From contig NZ_JAEQND010000003.1 in the NCBI RefSeq assembly GCF_016722765.1, positions 310,001 to 374,000 of the forward strand: a stretch of DNA of 64,000 nucleotides, given 5' to 3'. Of the stretch, positions 27,934 to 37,458 are shown one piece after another (position 1 is the stretch's first letter; every line of letters begins with the position of its first letter). The translations under genes and the position numbers were made by a program. The DNA is from Ramlibacter alkalitolerans (GTDB taxonomy: Bacteria; Pseudomonadota; Gammaproteobacteria; Burkholderiales; Burkholderiaceae_C). The notes under the pieces are model-generated. The model had not been told where the DNA came from and made no database searches. It saw only the letters and a program-made list of their open reading frames with translations.

Positions 27934-28740
27934 ATGCCAGCCTCAGCCGACAGCCCGTCCTGGGTGGACCGCCTCGCCGCCTGCAACCCGCCGGTGCTGC
28001 GCGCGAGCGCCCACGCCCTGGCCGCGTGGGCGCGGCGGCGCGACGAGGCCGACGCCCACACGATCGCCGAACTCGCGCTGGCCGACCCGCTGCTGGCCGT
28101 GCGCATCCTCGCCGCCGCGGGCCGGCGCGGGACCGGCCGCTTCGCCACCCCGGCGCGCACCGTCACGGCGGCGCTGGTGCACCTGGGGATCGAGCCGTTC
28201 TTCGCCGCGGTCGAAGGGGCGCCGGTGCTGGAGGAAGGCCTGGCCGACGAACCGCGGGCCCTTGCGGGGGCGCTGCGGGAGCTGGCGCGCTCGCGCCATT
28301 CGGCGCGCATCGCCGCCGGCTTCGCGATGCACCGCCAGGACGAGGATGTGGGAGCGCTGCAGCTCGCGGCCCTGGTGCACCGCGTCGGCGCGCTGCAGCT
28401 CTGGCACCAGGCGCCCGCGGCAGCCCTGGCCATTCGCGAATTGCAGTCGCAAGGGTTGCCGGCTCAGCGCGCGCAGCAGGAGGTGCTCGGTCTGACGCTG
28501 CCGGCGCTGTCGGCGGCGCTGCTGCGGGCCTGGGAGGTCGCGCCGGCGCTGGGCGAACTGGCGTGCGCGCAGCCGGCGCGTTCGGCGGCGCAGCGCACCG
28601 TGGCCGTCGCCGTGCGCATGGCCGACCGGCTGGAAAGCGGCTGGAGCCATCCGGCGCTGGTCGCGGACCTGGCCGAAGCCGGGGTGCTGCTGAACGTGGC
28701 GCCACGGGCCGTGGCGCAGCTGGTGCGCCACGTGTCGTAG
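27934..28740 (+). CDS. HDOD-domain protein
   Basis: 268 residues. The stretch from about 40 to 215 has the HDOD order: ELALADPLLAVRILAAAGR, RTVTAALVHLGIEPFF, HSARIAAGFAMH and LQLAALVHRVGALQLW. HDOD proteins are signal-output relatives of HD phosphohydrolases without the catalytic HD pair; here the usual LxHDIG site reads LVHRVG, so no hydrolase activity is expected. It lies next to the flgL end of the flagellar cluster, a common place for such regulators, but a motility role is inference. Confidence 0.78.
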   Translation: MPASADSPSWVDRLAACNPPVLRASAHALAAWARRRDEADAHTIAELALADPLLAVRILAAAGRRGTGRFATPARTVTAALVHLGIEPFFAAVEGAPVLEEGLADEPRALAGALRELARSRHSARIAAGFAMHRQDEDVGALQLAALVHRVGALQLWHQAPAAALAIRELQSQGLPAQRAQQEVLGLTLPALSAALLRAWEVAPALGELACAQPARSAAQRTVAVAVRMADRLESGWSHPALVADLAEAGVLLNVAPRAVAQLVRHVS

Positions 28741-28753
28741 CGCGGCGCGCGCG

Positions 28754-29944
28754 TCACGAGATCAGGTCGAACAGCGACTTGCGGCCCACCGCGGCATAGC
28801 TCTTGAGCGCGGCTTCCAGTCCCGTCTGGCTCGCCTGGAGGTCGGAGATGCCCCGGGCAAGGTCGAGGTCGCGCAGGTCGCTGCGGCGGCCTTGCACGGC
28901 CACCTCCTGCTGCGCGTTCGCCTGCGCGCCGTCGTCGGCCAGGCGCAGATCCTCGGCAGCCCGGGTGCGCGCGAGCAGCAGCCCCTCCAGCGCGCCGTCG
29001 ACGCCGGCCTGCACGCGCGCCAGCCGCTCGGCGTAGGCACCGGAGGCCAGGCCGTCGTCCTCGAGCAGCGCGATGGCGTCGTCCAGGGTCTGGAACACGC
29101 TTTGCTGCCCCGCGGGTTGCAACCGGAAGGCATCGCCCGCCGCCGGCGCGCCGGAGATCGCGACGCGCTGCCCCGCGACCTCGATGCCGGCGCCGCTGCG
29201 AAAGGGCACCGCCGTCGCCAGCGCCGCGCCGGTGGTGGTGTCGAGGACCGAGTAGCTCAGGGCGCCGGGCGCGCCGCCGATCACGATCGCGTAGTCGTGA
29301 CCGGTGAGCTGCGTCGCGTCCCTCACGCTGCCGGCGTCGATCCAGCCGCTGCCGCTGTTGGCGGCGGCCGAGGCCGTGACGAACACCCCGTTGCCCTGGG
29401 GCAGCGCCAGGAAGGCGGCGCGGCCGTCGAGGGTGGTCGCGAAGCGCGCGTTCTCCCCCACGCGCTGCTCGCCCGCGACGGCAGCCCACGCCGGCGTGCT
29501 GCCCGGCATCGGGGCGGTGGCGCTGCCCTGGCCGCCGAAGACGAAGCCGCCGCCGCCATCGGGGGTGTTGGCCACCGCGAGCAGTTCGCTGCGCGCGCTG
29601 CGCAGGCGCTCGGCCAGCGCGTGGCGGTCGTCGGCCGTGTAGCCGCCGTTGCCGGCGGCCACCAGCGCCTCGCGCGCGTCCTGCAGCACGTCGACGCCGT
29701 GGGCCAGCGCGCCGTCGGCCGTCGCGAGCGTGCCTTGCGCCAGTTGCACCGCGCGCTGCTCCTGCGCGATGCGGGCCAGCCGCGAGCGCGCCAGTTCGCC
29801 TTGCGCGGCGGCGACCGGGTCGTCGCCGGGCGAGCGCACGCGCAGGCCGCTGGCCACCTGCTCCTGCAGCCGGGCCTGTTCCGCCTGGCGCTCCCCGAGG
29901 GTGGCAAGGGACTGGCGGGCGGTGTGGAGGGTGGGGACGCGCAT
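28754..29944 (-). CDS. flgL: flagellar hook-associated protein 3 (FlgL)
   Basis: 396 residues. Hook-filament junction protein. The N-terminal helix region (VPTLHTARQSLATLGERQ, LQEQVASGLRVRSPGDDP) and C-terminal helix (LARGISDLQASQTGLEAALKSYA) are flagellin-like, and the variable middle is beta-rich with FVFGGQ. Last gene of the leftward flg operon, 13 bp after flgK; converges on the HDOD gene. Confidence 0.93.
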   Translation of the reverse strand: MRVPTLHTARQSLATLGERQAEQARLQEQVASGLRVRSPGDDPVAAAQGELARSRLARIAQEQRAVQLAQGTLATADGALAHGVDVLQDAREALVAAGNGGYTADDRHALAERLRSARSELLAVANTPDGGGGFVFGGQGSATAPMPGSTPAWAAVAGEQRVGENARFATTLDGRAAFLALPQGNGVFVTASAAANSGSGWIDAGSVRDATQLTGHDYAIVIGGAPGALSYSVLDTTTGAALATAVPFRSGAGIEVAGQRVAISGAPAAGDAFRLQPAGQQSVFQTLDDAIALLEDDGLASGAYAERLARVQAGVDGALEGLLLARTRAAEDLRLADDGAQANAQQEVAVQGRRSDLRDLDLARGISDLQASQTGLEAALKSYAAVGRKSLFDLIS

Positions 29945-29957
29945 GGTGTGGTTCCGA

Positions 29958-31859
29958 TCAGCGGCCGGTGGCGGCCAGCAGCGATTCGAACAGGCTCTGG
30001 CTGGCCTGGATGACGCGGGCGGAGGCCTGGTAGGCCTGCTGGAAGCGCAGCAGGTTGGCCGCTTCCTCGTCGAGGTTCACGCCCGCCACGGCCTGCTGGC
30101 GCGCCACGGCCTCGTCCTGCAGCTGGCCGGAGATCTGCGCGGCAGCCTGGCCGGACTGCACGCGGCTGCCGACGTCGCCGACCAGCGCCGCATACGTTTC
30201 GTTGAGCGTGCCGCCCGCTGCCAGCGCCTGTGCGGCCAGGCCGGCCAGCGCCAGCGCGTTGCGGTTGTCGGCAGCGGGTGCCGTCACCGGCTGCACCGCG
30301 AAGGTGTCGCCGGCCGCCGGCGCGCCATCGAGCGTGAGCGACCAGCCGTTGTAGTCCGCGGGGCTCACGGGAACGCGCTGGCCCGGCGTGTACGGCACGC
30401 CGGCGAGTTCGCCGCCGGCCAGCCCGGTCACGTCGAAGCTCGTGGGTGGATCGTTGAAGCGGATGGTGACGGGCAGGCGGTTGTCCGCGCCCGCGCGCAG
30501 CGCCTCGAATGCGCTGGCCCCCGCACCGCCGCGATTGGCCGCCGAGGCCACCACCGTGGCGGGGAAGGCCGTGGCTACCTGGCGGGGTGCCACCTGGCGG
30601 GCGGCGAGGCCGCTGGCCGCGGCGGCGAAGGGCTTCACGAGCCAGGTGTCGCCGGCGGCAGGGGCGCCCGTGGCGCTGAAGCGCAGGCCGTCGATCTCCA
30701 GCGGCAGGCTGGCCGCGCTGGTCGACTGGCCGTCGGCCAGCCGCGTGACCTGGTAGGCCGCGCCGTCCCAGCGCAGCGCGTAGTCGCTGGCCTGCAGCAG
30801 CGAGGGATCGGCGATGCCGGCGGCGAGAGTCGCCGCGCCGGTGTTGCCGCTGTTGGCACGCGCCACCGGCGCCGGCGCGGCGAAGAGGGGGGCGCCCGGC
30901 GCGCCGTCCATGTCGACCCCCAGCGCCTGCTGCCGGTTGAAGGCGGCGGCCGCGACCTGCGCGATGCGGCCGACCTGGTTGATCGCGGAGGCCAGGTCGT
31001 CGTCGCGCAGCCGCAGCGTGCCGGCCAGGCTACCGCCGCCCAGTCCCGCCGCGTCGAGCCACTGGCTGGTGCTGCCGGTGACCAGCCGCAGCCCGCGGTG
31101 CGCGGGGTCGGCCGGATCGGGCGCGGCCTCGAGCCGGGCCTGCTGCTGCCCGACCAGCAGCGGCGCCCCCTCGCGCGTGAAGAGCGCGAGGCTGCCGTCG
31201 TCCTGCGCCACGGTGTGCACTTGCAGCAGGCCGCCCAGCCCCTGCACGGCGGCGTCGCGCTGGTCCAGCAGGTCGTTGGGCGGCTGGCCCAGGGCCTGTC
31301 CGCGCGCGATCTGCGCGTTCAGCCGCGCGATGTCGGCCAGGCGCGCGTTGACCTGCGCGGCGTCCTGCGCGAGCCGGCCATCGGCCTGCCCGGCGAGGTC
31401 CGCGAGCTGCGCGCCGACGCTGCTGGCGCGCTGCGCGAACTGCCCGGCGCGCGCCACGAAGACCTGCCGCGCGGAGAGGTCGGCCGGCCGGTTCGCGAGG
31501 TCGCCGGCAGCAGAGAACAGCGCGTCGAGCGCCGCCCCGATGCCCAGTTCGCCATCGCCGAAGACGGCGTCGATGGCCTTCAGGCCGTCGGCGCGCACGC
31601 TGTCGGCCGCGGCCACCGAGTTGGCCGATTGCACGGCGCCGGTGAGGAACTGGTCGTACTGGCGCCGCACGGTGGTGAGGTCCACGCCGCGGCCGAAGAA
31701 GCCACCGCCGGTGTACAGGCCGCCGGCGGTGGCCAGCACCGCCTCCTGGCGCGAGTAGCCCGGTGTGTTGGCGTTGGCGATGTTGTGCGACACCGTCGCC
31801 AGCGAACCCTGGGCGGCGGTGAGAGCGCGGCTTCCGATGTTCAGGAGCGAGGAGGTCAT
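29958..31859 (-). CDS. flgK: flagellar hook-associated protein 1 (FlgK)
   Basis: 633 residues. First junction protein on the hook. The start SLLNIGSRALTAAQGSLATVSHNIANANTPGYSRQEA has the rod/hook-family asparagine-rich motif, and the end (LDEEAANLLRFQQAYQASARVIQAS) is the matching C-terminal helix. The middle holds repeated beta domains, each with a GDTF or GDTW motif. Upstream gap of about 60 bp to flgJ. Confidence 0.95.
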   Translation of the reverse strand: MTSSLLNIGSRALTAAQGSLATVSHNIANANTPGYSRQEAVLATAGGLYTGGGFFGRGVDLTTVRRQYDQFLTGAVQSANSVAAADSVRADGLKAIDAVFGDGELGIGAALDALFSAAGDLANRPADLSARQVFVARAGQFAQRASSVGAQLADLAGQADGRLAQDAAQVNARLADIARLNAQIARGQALGQPPNDLLDQRDAAVQGLGGLLQVHTVAQDDGSLALFTREGAPLLVGQQQARLEAAPDPADPAHRGLRLVTGSTSQWLDAAGLGGGSLAGTLRLRDDDLASAINQVGRIAQVAAAAFNRQQALGVDMDGAPGAPLFAAPAPVARANSGNTGAATLAAGIADPSLLQASDYALRWDGAAYQVTRLADGQSTSAASLPLEIDGLRFSATGAPAAGDTWLVKPFAAAASGLAARQVAPRQVATAFPATVVASAANRGGAGASAFEALRAGADNRLPVTIRFNDPPTSFDVTGLAGGELAGVPYTPGQRVPVSPADYNGWSLTLDGAPAAGDTFAVQPVTAPAADNRNALALAGLAAQALAAGGTLNETYAALVGDVGSRVQSGQAAAQISGQLQDEAVARQQAVAGVNLDEEAANLLRFQQAYQASARVIQASQSLFESLLAATGR

Positions 31860-31920
31860 GGTCGCTTCAAGGGGTTGATGGCGGCCTCACGCGGGTGCGG
31901 GCGATTCGTTCACGGCTTGT

Positions 31921-32784
31921 CTAGCCGGTCGCGCGCTGCAGCGCCAGCGCCTGGTTGATGGTGCGCGCGAGCTTGCTCGCGTAGGCCGGGTCGGTGGCGT
32001 AGCCGGCGCGCTGCATGCCCTGCGCGAAGGACGCCGGGCTGGACGCGCCGCGCAGCGCGCCGGCGTAGCGCGGCAGGCTGGCCAGCAGGCACGCGTAGTC
32101 GGCGAAGGCCTCGGTGTAGGAGGCGTAGCTGCGGAAGGCCTCGCGCCGGCGCACCGGCTGCCCGGTCTCGTACTCGGTCGTGGCGGCGGTGGCGGTGGCG
32201 CCGTTCCAGCCGCCCGTGGCCTTGATGCCGAACAGGTTGTGGGAGCCGGTGCCGTCGGCGTTCCTCGCCTCGGCGCGGCCCCAGCCCGATTCGAGCGCGG
32301 CCTGGCCGAGGATGAAGGAGGCCGGCACGCCGGTCTGGCGCTCGGCTTCGCGGGCGTGGGGGAGCATGCGGCGCAGGAAGTCGGCCGCGTGGGGGGAGGA
32401 GGGTGCGGGGATGGGTGCCGTCGAGGTGGCGGAGGAGGAGCGCCCCCACCCCGGCCCTCCCCCGGAGGGGGAGGGAGAGGGGGCAGGCAGGTTCTGCATG
32501 TGACGGGTGAGCTGCTTTTCGAGCATGTCGGCCAGGCCGCCGCGCTGGCCGGCGAACTGCTTCGCGAACTGCGCATCGAGCATGCCCGTGAAGGTGTCGC
32601 CGGTGCCCGCGCCTTCGGCCTTGGTCGTCGCTTCGCGCATGCTCTTGAGCATCATCTGCGTGAACAGCGACTCGAACTGCACCGCGGCCTGGCGCGCGGC
32701 GCCCTGCGGGTTGCGGGCGGCCTGCGTGCGCAGCGCGTCCAGTGCACGCGCATCGAAGGGCGAGGGGGCGGCGGGCGACTGCAT
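31921..32784 (-). CDS. flgJ: flagellar rod assembly protein/muramidase FlgJ
   Basis: 287 residues. Residues about 30-95 are the rod-capping domain (AVQFESLFTQMMLKSMREAT, MLDAQFAKQ). Residues 135-287 are the glucosaminidase domain that opens peptidoglycan for the rod (GVPASFILGQAALESGWGR, HNLFGIKATGGW). The linker at 100-132 is Pro/Ser/Gly-rich and is encoded by a REP-like palindrome at 32440-32490. The ATG shares one base with the flgI stop (TGATG). Confidence 0.94.
   Translation of the reverse strand: MQSPAAPSPFDARALDALRTQAARNPQGAARQAAVQFESLFTQMMLKSMREATTKAEGAGTGDTFTGMLDAQFAKQFAGQRGGLADMLEKQLTRHMQNLPAPSPSPSGGGPGWGRSSSATSTAPIPAPSSPHAADFLRRMLPHAREAERQTGVPASFILGQAALESGWGRAEARNADGTGSHNLFGIKATGGWNGATATAATTEYETGQPVRRREAFRSYASYTEAFADYACLLASLPRYAGALRGASSPASFAQGMQRAGYATDPAYASKLARTINQALALQRATG
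32440..32490. repeat. GC-rich palindromic element inside flgJ
   Basis: Contains a perfect 9-bp stem CCCTCCCCC / GGGGGAGGG with a 3-nt loop at 32455-32475, next to CCCCCACCCCGGC. I recognise the sequence type as a dispersed element of GC-rich proteobacteria that, when translated, gives PSPSPSGGGPGWG. Its length keeps the flgJ frame. Confidence 0.75.
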
Positions 32785-33902
32785 CAGATGATCTCCAGGT
32801 CGGCCTTGAGCGCGCCGGCCGCCTTCATCGCCTGCAGGATGCCGATCAGGTCCTGCGCACTCGCGCCCAGCGCGTTGAGCGCCTTCACCACTTCGGCCAG
32901 GTCGGCGCTGGCGGGCACTTCCATGAGCGCGCCGGAGCCTTGCTGGATGCGGATGTCGGCCTTCTCGGTCACCACGGTCTGGCCGCCCGAGAGCGGCGCC
33001 GGCTGGCTGACCACCGGCGTGCTCGAGACCGTCACCGAGAGGCTGCCATGCGCCACCGCGCTGGCCCCCAGGCGCACCGACTGGTTGATCACCACCGAGC
33101 CGGTGCGGGCGTTGACGATCACGCGCGCCGGCGGCGCGGCCAGCGCCACTTCCAGGTTCTCGAGTTCGGCGATGAAGCGCACGCGGCTGCCCTGGCCCGG
33201 AAAGCGCACCTGCACCACGCGCGCATCGAGCGGCTGCGCCTGCTCGCCACCGAGGTGACGGTTGATCGCCTCGGCCACCAGCCGCGCGGTGGAGAAGTCG
33301 GTCTGGTTCAATTCGAGGTGGATCACGTCGGACTCTAGCGCCGCGTTGGCCACCGCGCGTTCCACCGTGGCGCCGCCGGGAATGCGGCCGGCCAGCAGGT
33401 GGTTGATCGCGACCTTGCTGCCGCCCGCGGCCGCGCCGGCGCCGCCGATCACCAGGTTGCCCTGCGCCATGGCGTAGACCTGGCTGTCCGCGCCGCGCAG
33501 CGGCGTCAGCAGCAGGGTGCCGCCGCGCAGGCTGCGCGCGTTGCCCAGCGAGGAGACGGTGATGTCGATCTGCTGGCCCGGTTGCGCGTACGCGGGCAGG
33601 GCCGCGGTGACCATGACGGCGGCCACGTTCTTCATCTGCGGCGTCACGCCAGGCGGCAGCGTCACGCCGAACTGCGACAGCAGCGACTGCACGCTCTGGC
33701 CCGTGAACTGCACCTGCGTGGCCGCGTCGCCGCTGCCATCGAGGCCGACCACCACGCCGTAGCCGATCAACTGGTTCACGCGCACGCCCGCCACGGTGGC
33801 GAGGTCGCGGATGCGTTCGCTGCCGCCGCCGGCCGCCGTGGCGGGCAGCGCGCCGAACGCCAGCGCGCAGCCGGCGAGCAGGGAGACGAGGAGGCTGCGC
33901 AT
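32784..33902 (-). CDS. flgI: flagellar P-ring protein FlgI
   Basis: 372 residues. Signal peptide LLVSLLAGCALAFGALPATA, then SERIRDLATVAGVRVNQLIGYGVVVGLDGSGD, the FlgI signature. It forms the ring around the rod in the peptidoglycan layer; export is by Sec. Starts 2 nt after the flgH stop and overlaps flgJ. Confidence 0.96.
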   Translation of the reverse strand: MRSLLVSLLAGCALAFGALPATAAGGGSERIRDLATVAGVRVNQLIGYGVVVGLDGSGDAATQVQFTGQSVQSLLSQFGVTLPPGVTPQMKNVAAVMVTAALPAYAQPGQQIDITVSSLGNARSLRGGTLLLTPLRGADSQVYAMAQGNLVIGGAGAAAGGSKVAINHLLAGRIPGGATVERAVANAALESDVIHLELNQTDFSTARLVAEAINRHLGGEQAQPLDARVVQVRFPGQGSRVRFIAELENLEVALAAPPARVIVNARTGSVVINQSVRLGASAVAHGSLSVTVSSTPVVSQPAPLSGGQTVVTEKADIRIQQGSGALMEVPASADLAEVVKALNALGASAQDLIGILQAMKAAGALKADLEII

Positions 33903-33904
33903 GG

Positions 33905-34573
33905 TCACACCGGCGCGATGCTGAGGAAAAAGCGCGTGAGCCATCCCAGCCCCTGCACGCGCCCCACGTCGCCACGCCCGCGCTGCTGCAGCCGCGCCTC
34001 GGCGACCTGCGTGGAGCTCACCAGGTTGCCTGCGCGGATCGTCACCGGGTTGACCACGCCGGAGAAGCGCAGCACGTCGACGTTGTCGTTCACGCCGATC
34101 TGCTTTTCGCCCGTGACCACCAGGTTGCCATTGGGCAGCACCTGCTGCACGGTGACGGTGATCGTGCCGGTGAAGGTGTTGATGCTGTCCGTCTTGCCGT
34201 CGGCCTTGCCGTTCAGGTCGGACTTGGCATCGACGCCCAGGCGACCGAGCACGCGCGCGGAGGCGTAGGGCAGGGCGGAGGTGCTGGCGCCCAGCGCGTT
34301 GGCGCGCTCCAGCTTGGTGGTGGATTGCTGGCTGGCGCTGACCGTCTCCTCGATCTGGATGGTCAGCGTATCGCCCACCAGCCGCGCGCGGCGGTCCTCG
34401 AACAGCGGCCGGTGCGTGCCGGCGTTGAAGATCGCGCCGGTGGTGGGCGCTGTAGCCGGCGCGGCGGCCGCTGACGTGGCGGGGGCGGCGGGGTGCATGT
34501 CGACCGCCGGCGCCTGCACGGTGGCGCAACCGGCCAGCAGGCAGGCCGCAGCGAGGGCGGCGAAGGTCTTCAT
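33905..34573 (-). CDS. flgH: flagellar L-ring lipoprotein FlgH
   Basis: 222 residues from the ATG at 34573. Lipoprotein signal FAALAAACLLAGC with the acylated cysteine at residue 16. FEDRRARLVGDTLTIQIEET and LPNGNLVVTGEKQIGVN are typical of FlgH, which builds the outer-membrane ring. A GTG at 34585 overlapping the flgG stop (GTGA) is an alternative start adding four residues; neither has a clear Shine-Dalgarno, so coupling to flgG is likely. Confidence 0.95.
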   Translation of the reverse strand: MKTFAALAAACLLAGCATVQAPAVDMHPAAPATSAAAAPATAPTTGAIFNAGTHRPLFEDRRARLVGDTLTIQIEETVSASQQSTTKLERANALGASTSALPYASARVLGRLGVDAKSDLNGKADGKTDSINTFTGTITVTVQQVLPNGNLVVTGEKQIGVNDNVDVLRFSGVVNPVTIRAGNLVSSTQVAEARLQQRGRGDVGRVQGLGWLTRFFLSIAPV

Positions 34574-34581
34574 CGCGGCGC

Positions 34582-35364
34582 TCACAACTGCGTCAGGCGG
34601 GCCAGCATCTGGTCGCTGGTCTGGATCGCCTTGGAGTTGATCTCGTAGGCGCGCTGGGTCTGGATCATGGCGACCAGTTCCTCCACCACGTTGACGTTCG
34701 AGGCCTCCACCGCACCCTGGTTGAGGGCGCCGAGGCCGTTGCTGGCGGGGTTGCCCGCCTGCGGCGTGCCGGATGCGGCCGTCTCGGTGTAGAGGTTGCC
34801 GCCGCGCGGATCGAGGCCCGCGGGGTTGGCGAAGTTGGCGAGCTGCAACTGGCCCACCTGCTGCGGCGTCGAGGCGCCGGGCAACATCACCGACACCACG
34901 CCATCGCGGCCGATGGTGACGCTCTGCGCGTTGGCGGGAACGGTGATCGCCGGGTTGAGCGCGAAGCCGGCGGGCGTCACGAGCTGGCCCTGGGCATCGA
35001 CCTGGAAAGCGCCATCGCGCGTGTAGGCCGCGCTGCCATCGGGCATCTGCACCTGGAAGAAGCCCTGGCCGTTGATCGCCAGATCGAGCTGGTTGCCGGT
35101 CTGCGTAAGGCTGCCCTGGCTGAAGTTGCGCGAGGTGGCGACGGCGCGCGCGCCGCTTCCGAGCTGCAGGCCGGTGGGCAGCTGCGTCTCCTGCGTCGAG
35201 GGGCCGCCGGCCTGCCGGACGTTCTGGTACAGCAGGTCCTCGAAGACGGCGCGGCTCCTCTTGTAGCCGTTGGTGCCGACGTTGGCGAGGTTGTGGGTGA
35301 TGGCATCCAGCTGGGTCTGCTGGGCCTCCAGGCCGGTCTTGGCGGTGGCGAGCGAGCGCAACAT
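34582..35364 (-). CDS. flgG: flagellar distal rod protein FlgG
   Basis: 260 residues. The N-terminal [29 protein letters not shown] is diagnostic, with the C-terminal [29 protein letters not shown]. Distal rod subunit exported by the flagellar type III system (no cleaved signal). 21 bp after flgF. Confidence 0.97.
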   Translation of the reverse strand: MLRSLATAKTGLEAQQTQLDAITHNLANVGTNGYKRSRAVFEDLLYQNVRQAGGPSTQETQLPTGLQLGSGARAVATSRNFSQGSLTQTGNQLDLAINGQGFFQVQMPDGSAAYTRDGAFQVDAQGQLVTPAGFALNPAITVPANAQSVTIGRDGVVSVMLPGASTPQQVGQLQLANFANPAGLDPRGGNLYTETAASGTPQAGNPASNGLGALNQGAVEASNVNVVEELVAMIQTQRAYEINSKAIQTSDQMLARLTQL

Positions 35365-35385
35365 CGTGGGTTCTCCTGGCCCGCG

Positions 35386-36120
35386 TCAGCGGGCGGGGGC
35401 CAGCAGCTGCGAGGCCCGCTGGTCGTTCTGCTCCGCGTTCTGCAGGAGCTTCATCTGGGTTTCGTACTGGCGGGCGGCGGCGATCATGCCGACCATCGCC
35501 TCGACCACGTTGACGTTGCTGCCCTCCAGCGCGCCGCTTCCCAGGCGCACCGCGGGATCGGCCGGCGCGTCCTCGCCGCTGGCCATGCGCAGCAGGCCGT
35601 CGTCGCCCTTGCGCAGGTCGGCGGCGGCCGGGTTCACCAGCTTGATGCGGCCCACCGTCTGGGCGGCGCCCGTCGCGGGCTGCGCGGAAACGGTGCCATC
35701 GCGCGCGATGTTCACCGTCGTGCCGACAGGGATGTTGAGCGTGCCGCCTTCGCCCGCCACCGGCAGGCCGGCGGCGGTCACCAGCGTGCCCTCGGCGGAC
35801 ACCTGCAGCGCGCCACCACGCGTGTAAGCCTCGCTGCCGTCGGGCGCCTGCACGGCCACGTAGCCGGGGCCGAGCACGGCCACATCGAGGTTGCGGCCCG
35901 TGGTCTCCACCGGACCGGAGCGCTCGTCGAATCCGGCGGTCGCCTCCAGCGCGACGACGCGCGTGGGCGCGCCCTCGCCGCGCACGGGCACCGCGCGGAA
36001 GGCGACCAGGTCGGCCCGGAAGCCGGGCGTGCTCGCATTGGCGAGGTTGTTGGTGATTCCGTCCTGCCGCTGCATCAGCGCGCGGGCGGCCGAGGCGGCG
36101 GTGTAGATCAGGCGGTCCAT
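35386..36120 (-). CDS. flgF: flagellar proximal rod protein FlgF
   Basis: 244 residues. MDRLIYTAASAARALMQRQDGITNNLANASTPGFRADL and the C-terminal VVEAMVGMIAAARQYETQMKLLQ match FlgF. It is shorter and less FlgG-like than the distal rod gene beside it. 11 bp after flgE. Standard place in the flgBCDEFGHIJKL operon. Confidence 0.95.
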   Translation of the reverse strand: MDRLIYTAASAARALMQRQDGITNNLANASTPGFRADLVAFRAVPVRGEGAPTRVVALEATAGFDERSGPVETTGRNLDVAVLGPGYVAVQAPDGSEAYTRGGALQVSAEGTLVTAAGLPVAGEGGTLNIPVGTTVNIARDGTVSAQPATGAAQTVGRIKLVNPAAADLRKGDDGLLRMASGEDAPADPAVRLGSGALEGSNVNVVEAMVGMIAAARQYETQMKLLQNAEQNDQRASQLLAPAR

Positions 36121-36131
36121 GCGTCAGGGCC

Positions 36132-37439
36132 TCAGCGCAGGTTCACCAGCGTGGAAGTGAGCTGGTCCTGGGTCTTGATCGTCTGCGCGTTGGCCTGGTA
36201 GGCGCGCTGCGCGGTGATCATGTCCACCAGCTGCTGCGTGAGGTCGATGTTGGCCTCCTCCAGCGCGCCGCCCTGCAGCACGCCGACGTTGGCGGAGCCC
36301 GGCGCGCCGATGGCGGGCTGGCCCGAGGCGGGCGTGGCGCGCCACAGGTTGCCGCCCACCGCGGCGAGCCCCTGCTCGTTGCGGAAGTCCGCCAACGCGA
36401 TCTGCGCGGCCGGCATCGTGCGGCCGTTGGAGTAGCGCGCCTGCACCATGCCCCCGGCGTCGATGCCGAAGCCGGTGAGCTGGCCGGGCGCATAGCCGTC
36501 CTGCGACACGCTCGTCACGCCGAAGGCGCTGCCGAACTGGGTACTGCCGTTGAAGGACAGCGTGACCGGCGCGGTCGTGGTCGAAGCGGACGGCGGAACA
36601 GGCAGCGTCGAGGTGGGGAAGGGCAGCGGCAGCGTCAGGCCGCCGGCGCCCAGCACGCCGGCGTTCAGCGTGCCGGACTGCGCCGGATCGAGCCGGCCGT
36701 CGGCCCCGAAGGTCAGGCGACCGGCCGCCGACTGCACGCCGGCAGCCACCGCCGGCACCGCGGTACCGTCGAGGGCGCTGTACACGTCCCACTGGTTGTC
36801 GGTGGCGGTGCGGCGGAAGTACAGCGAGAGCACGTGTTCGTTGCCCTGCTGGTCGTAGACCGCCATCGAGGTCGCGTTGTTGTAGCTGTCGGCGTTGCCC
36901 AGCGCGAAGGCCGGCGTGGTGGCCGTCGGCGCGGGCGTGCGCGCGTCGAGGTTGAGGCCGACGTCGCCGCTGCTGGTGACGTGCGGGTCGATCCCCTGCG
37001 ACGGCAACTGCACGTCCGCCGTCACGCCGCCGGGCTTGCCGGTGGTGGGGTCGATCGCATAGCCCTGCAGGCGCATGCCCTGGCTGGTGACGACGTAGCC
37101 CTGGCGATCGAGCTGGAACTGGCCGTTGCGGGTGTACGCGGCATCGGCGGAGCCGGGCGCCGCCACGCGGAAGAAGCCGCGGCCGTTGATGGCCACGTCC
37201 ATCGGGTTCTCGGTGGTGCGGATGCTGCCCTGGCTGAACTGCTGCGTGACGGCCGCGACCCGCGTGCCCATGCCGGCGGCGTTATCGAGCTGGTGCTGCG
37301 TGGCGTTGGCGTACACGTCGGCGAATTCGGCCCGCGCGACCTTGGCGCCCACCGTGTTCGCGTTGGCGATGTTGTTGCCGATCACGTCGAGGCTGCGCGA
37401 GGCAGCGTTGAGGCCGCTGATGCCTTGCTGGAAGCTCAT
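36132..37439 (-). CDS. flgE: flagellar hook protein FlgE
   Basis: 435 residues. Starts SFQQGISGLNAASRSLDVIGNNIANANTVGAKVARAEF and ends with the family helix (DLTQQLVDMITAQRAYQANAQTIKTQDQL). The long middle, with GQLTGFGIDAGGMVQARYSNG, forms the outer hook domains. Main subunit of the universal joint. 19 bp after flgD. Confidence 0.96.
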   Translation of the reverse strand: MSFQQGISGLNAASRSLDVIGNNIANANTVGAKVARAEFADVYANATQHQLDNAAGMGTRVAAVTQQFSQGSIRTTENPMDVAINGRGFFRVAAPGSADAAYTRNGQFQLDRQGYVVTSQGMRLQGYAIDPTTGKPGGVTADVQLPSQGIDPHVTSSGDVGLNLDARTPAPTATTPAFALGNADSYNNATSMAVYDQQGNEHVLSLYFRRTATDNQWDVYSALDGTAVPAVAAGVQSAAGRLTFGADGRLDPAQSGTLNAGVLGAGGLTLPLPFPTSTLPVPPSASTTTAPVTLSFNGSTQFGSAFGVTSVSQDGYAPGQLTGFGIDAGGMVQARYSNGRTMPAAQIALADFRNEQGLAAVGGNLWRATPASGQPAIGAPGSANVGVLQGGALEEANIDLTQQLVDMITAQRAYQANAQTIKTQDQLTSTLVNLR

Positions 37440-37458
37440 GGGATCTCCGGGTTGGAAT

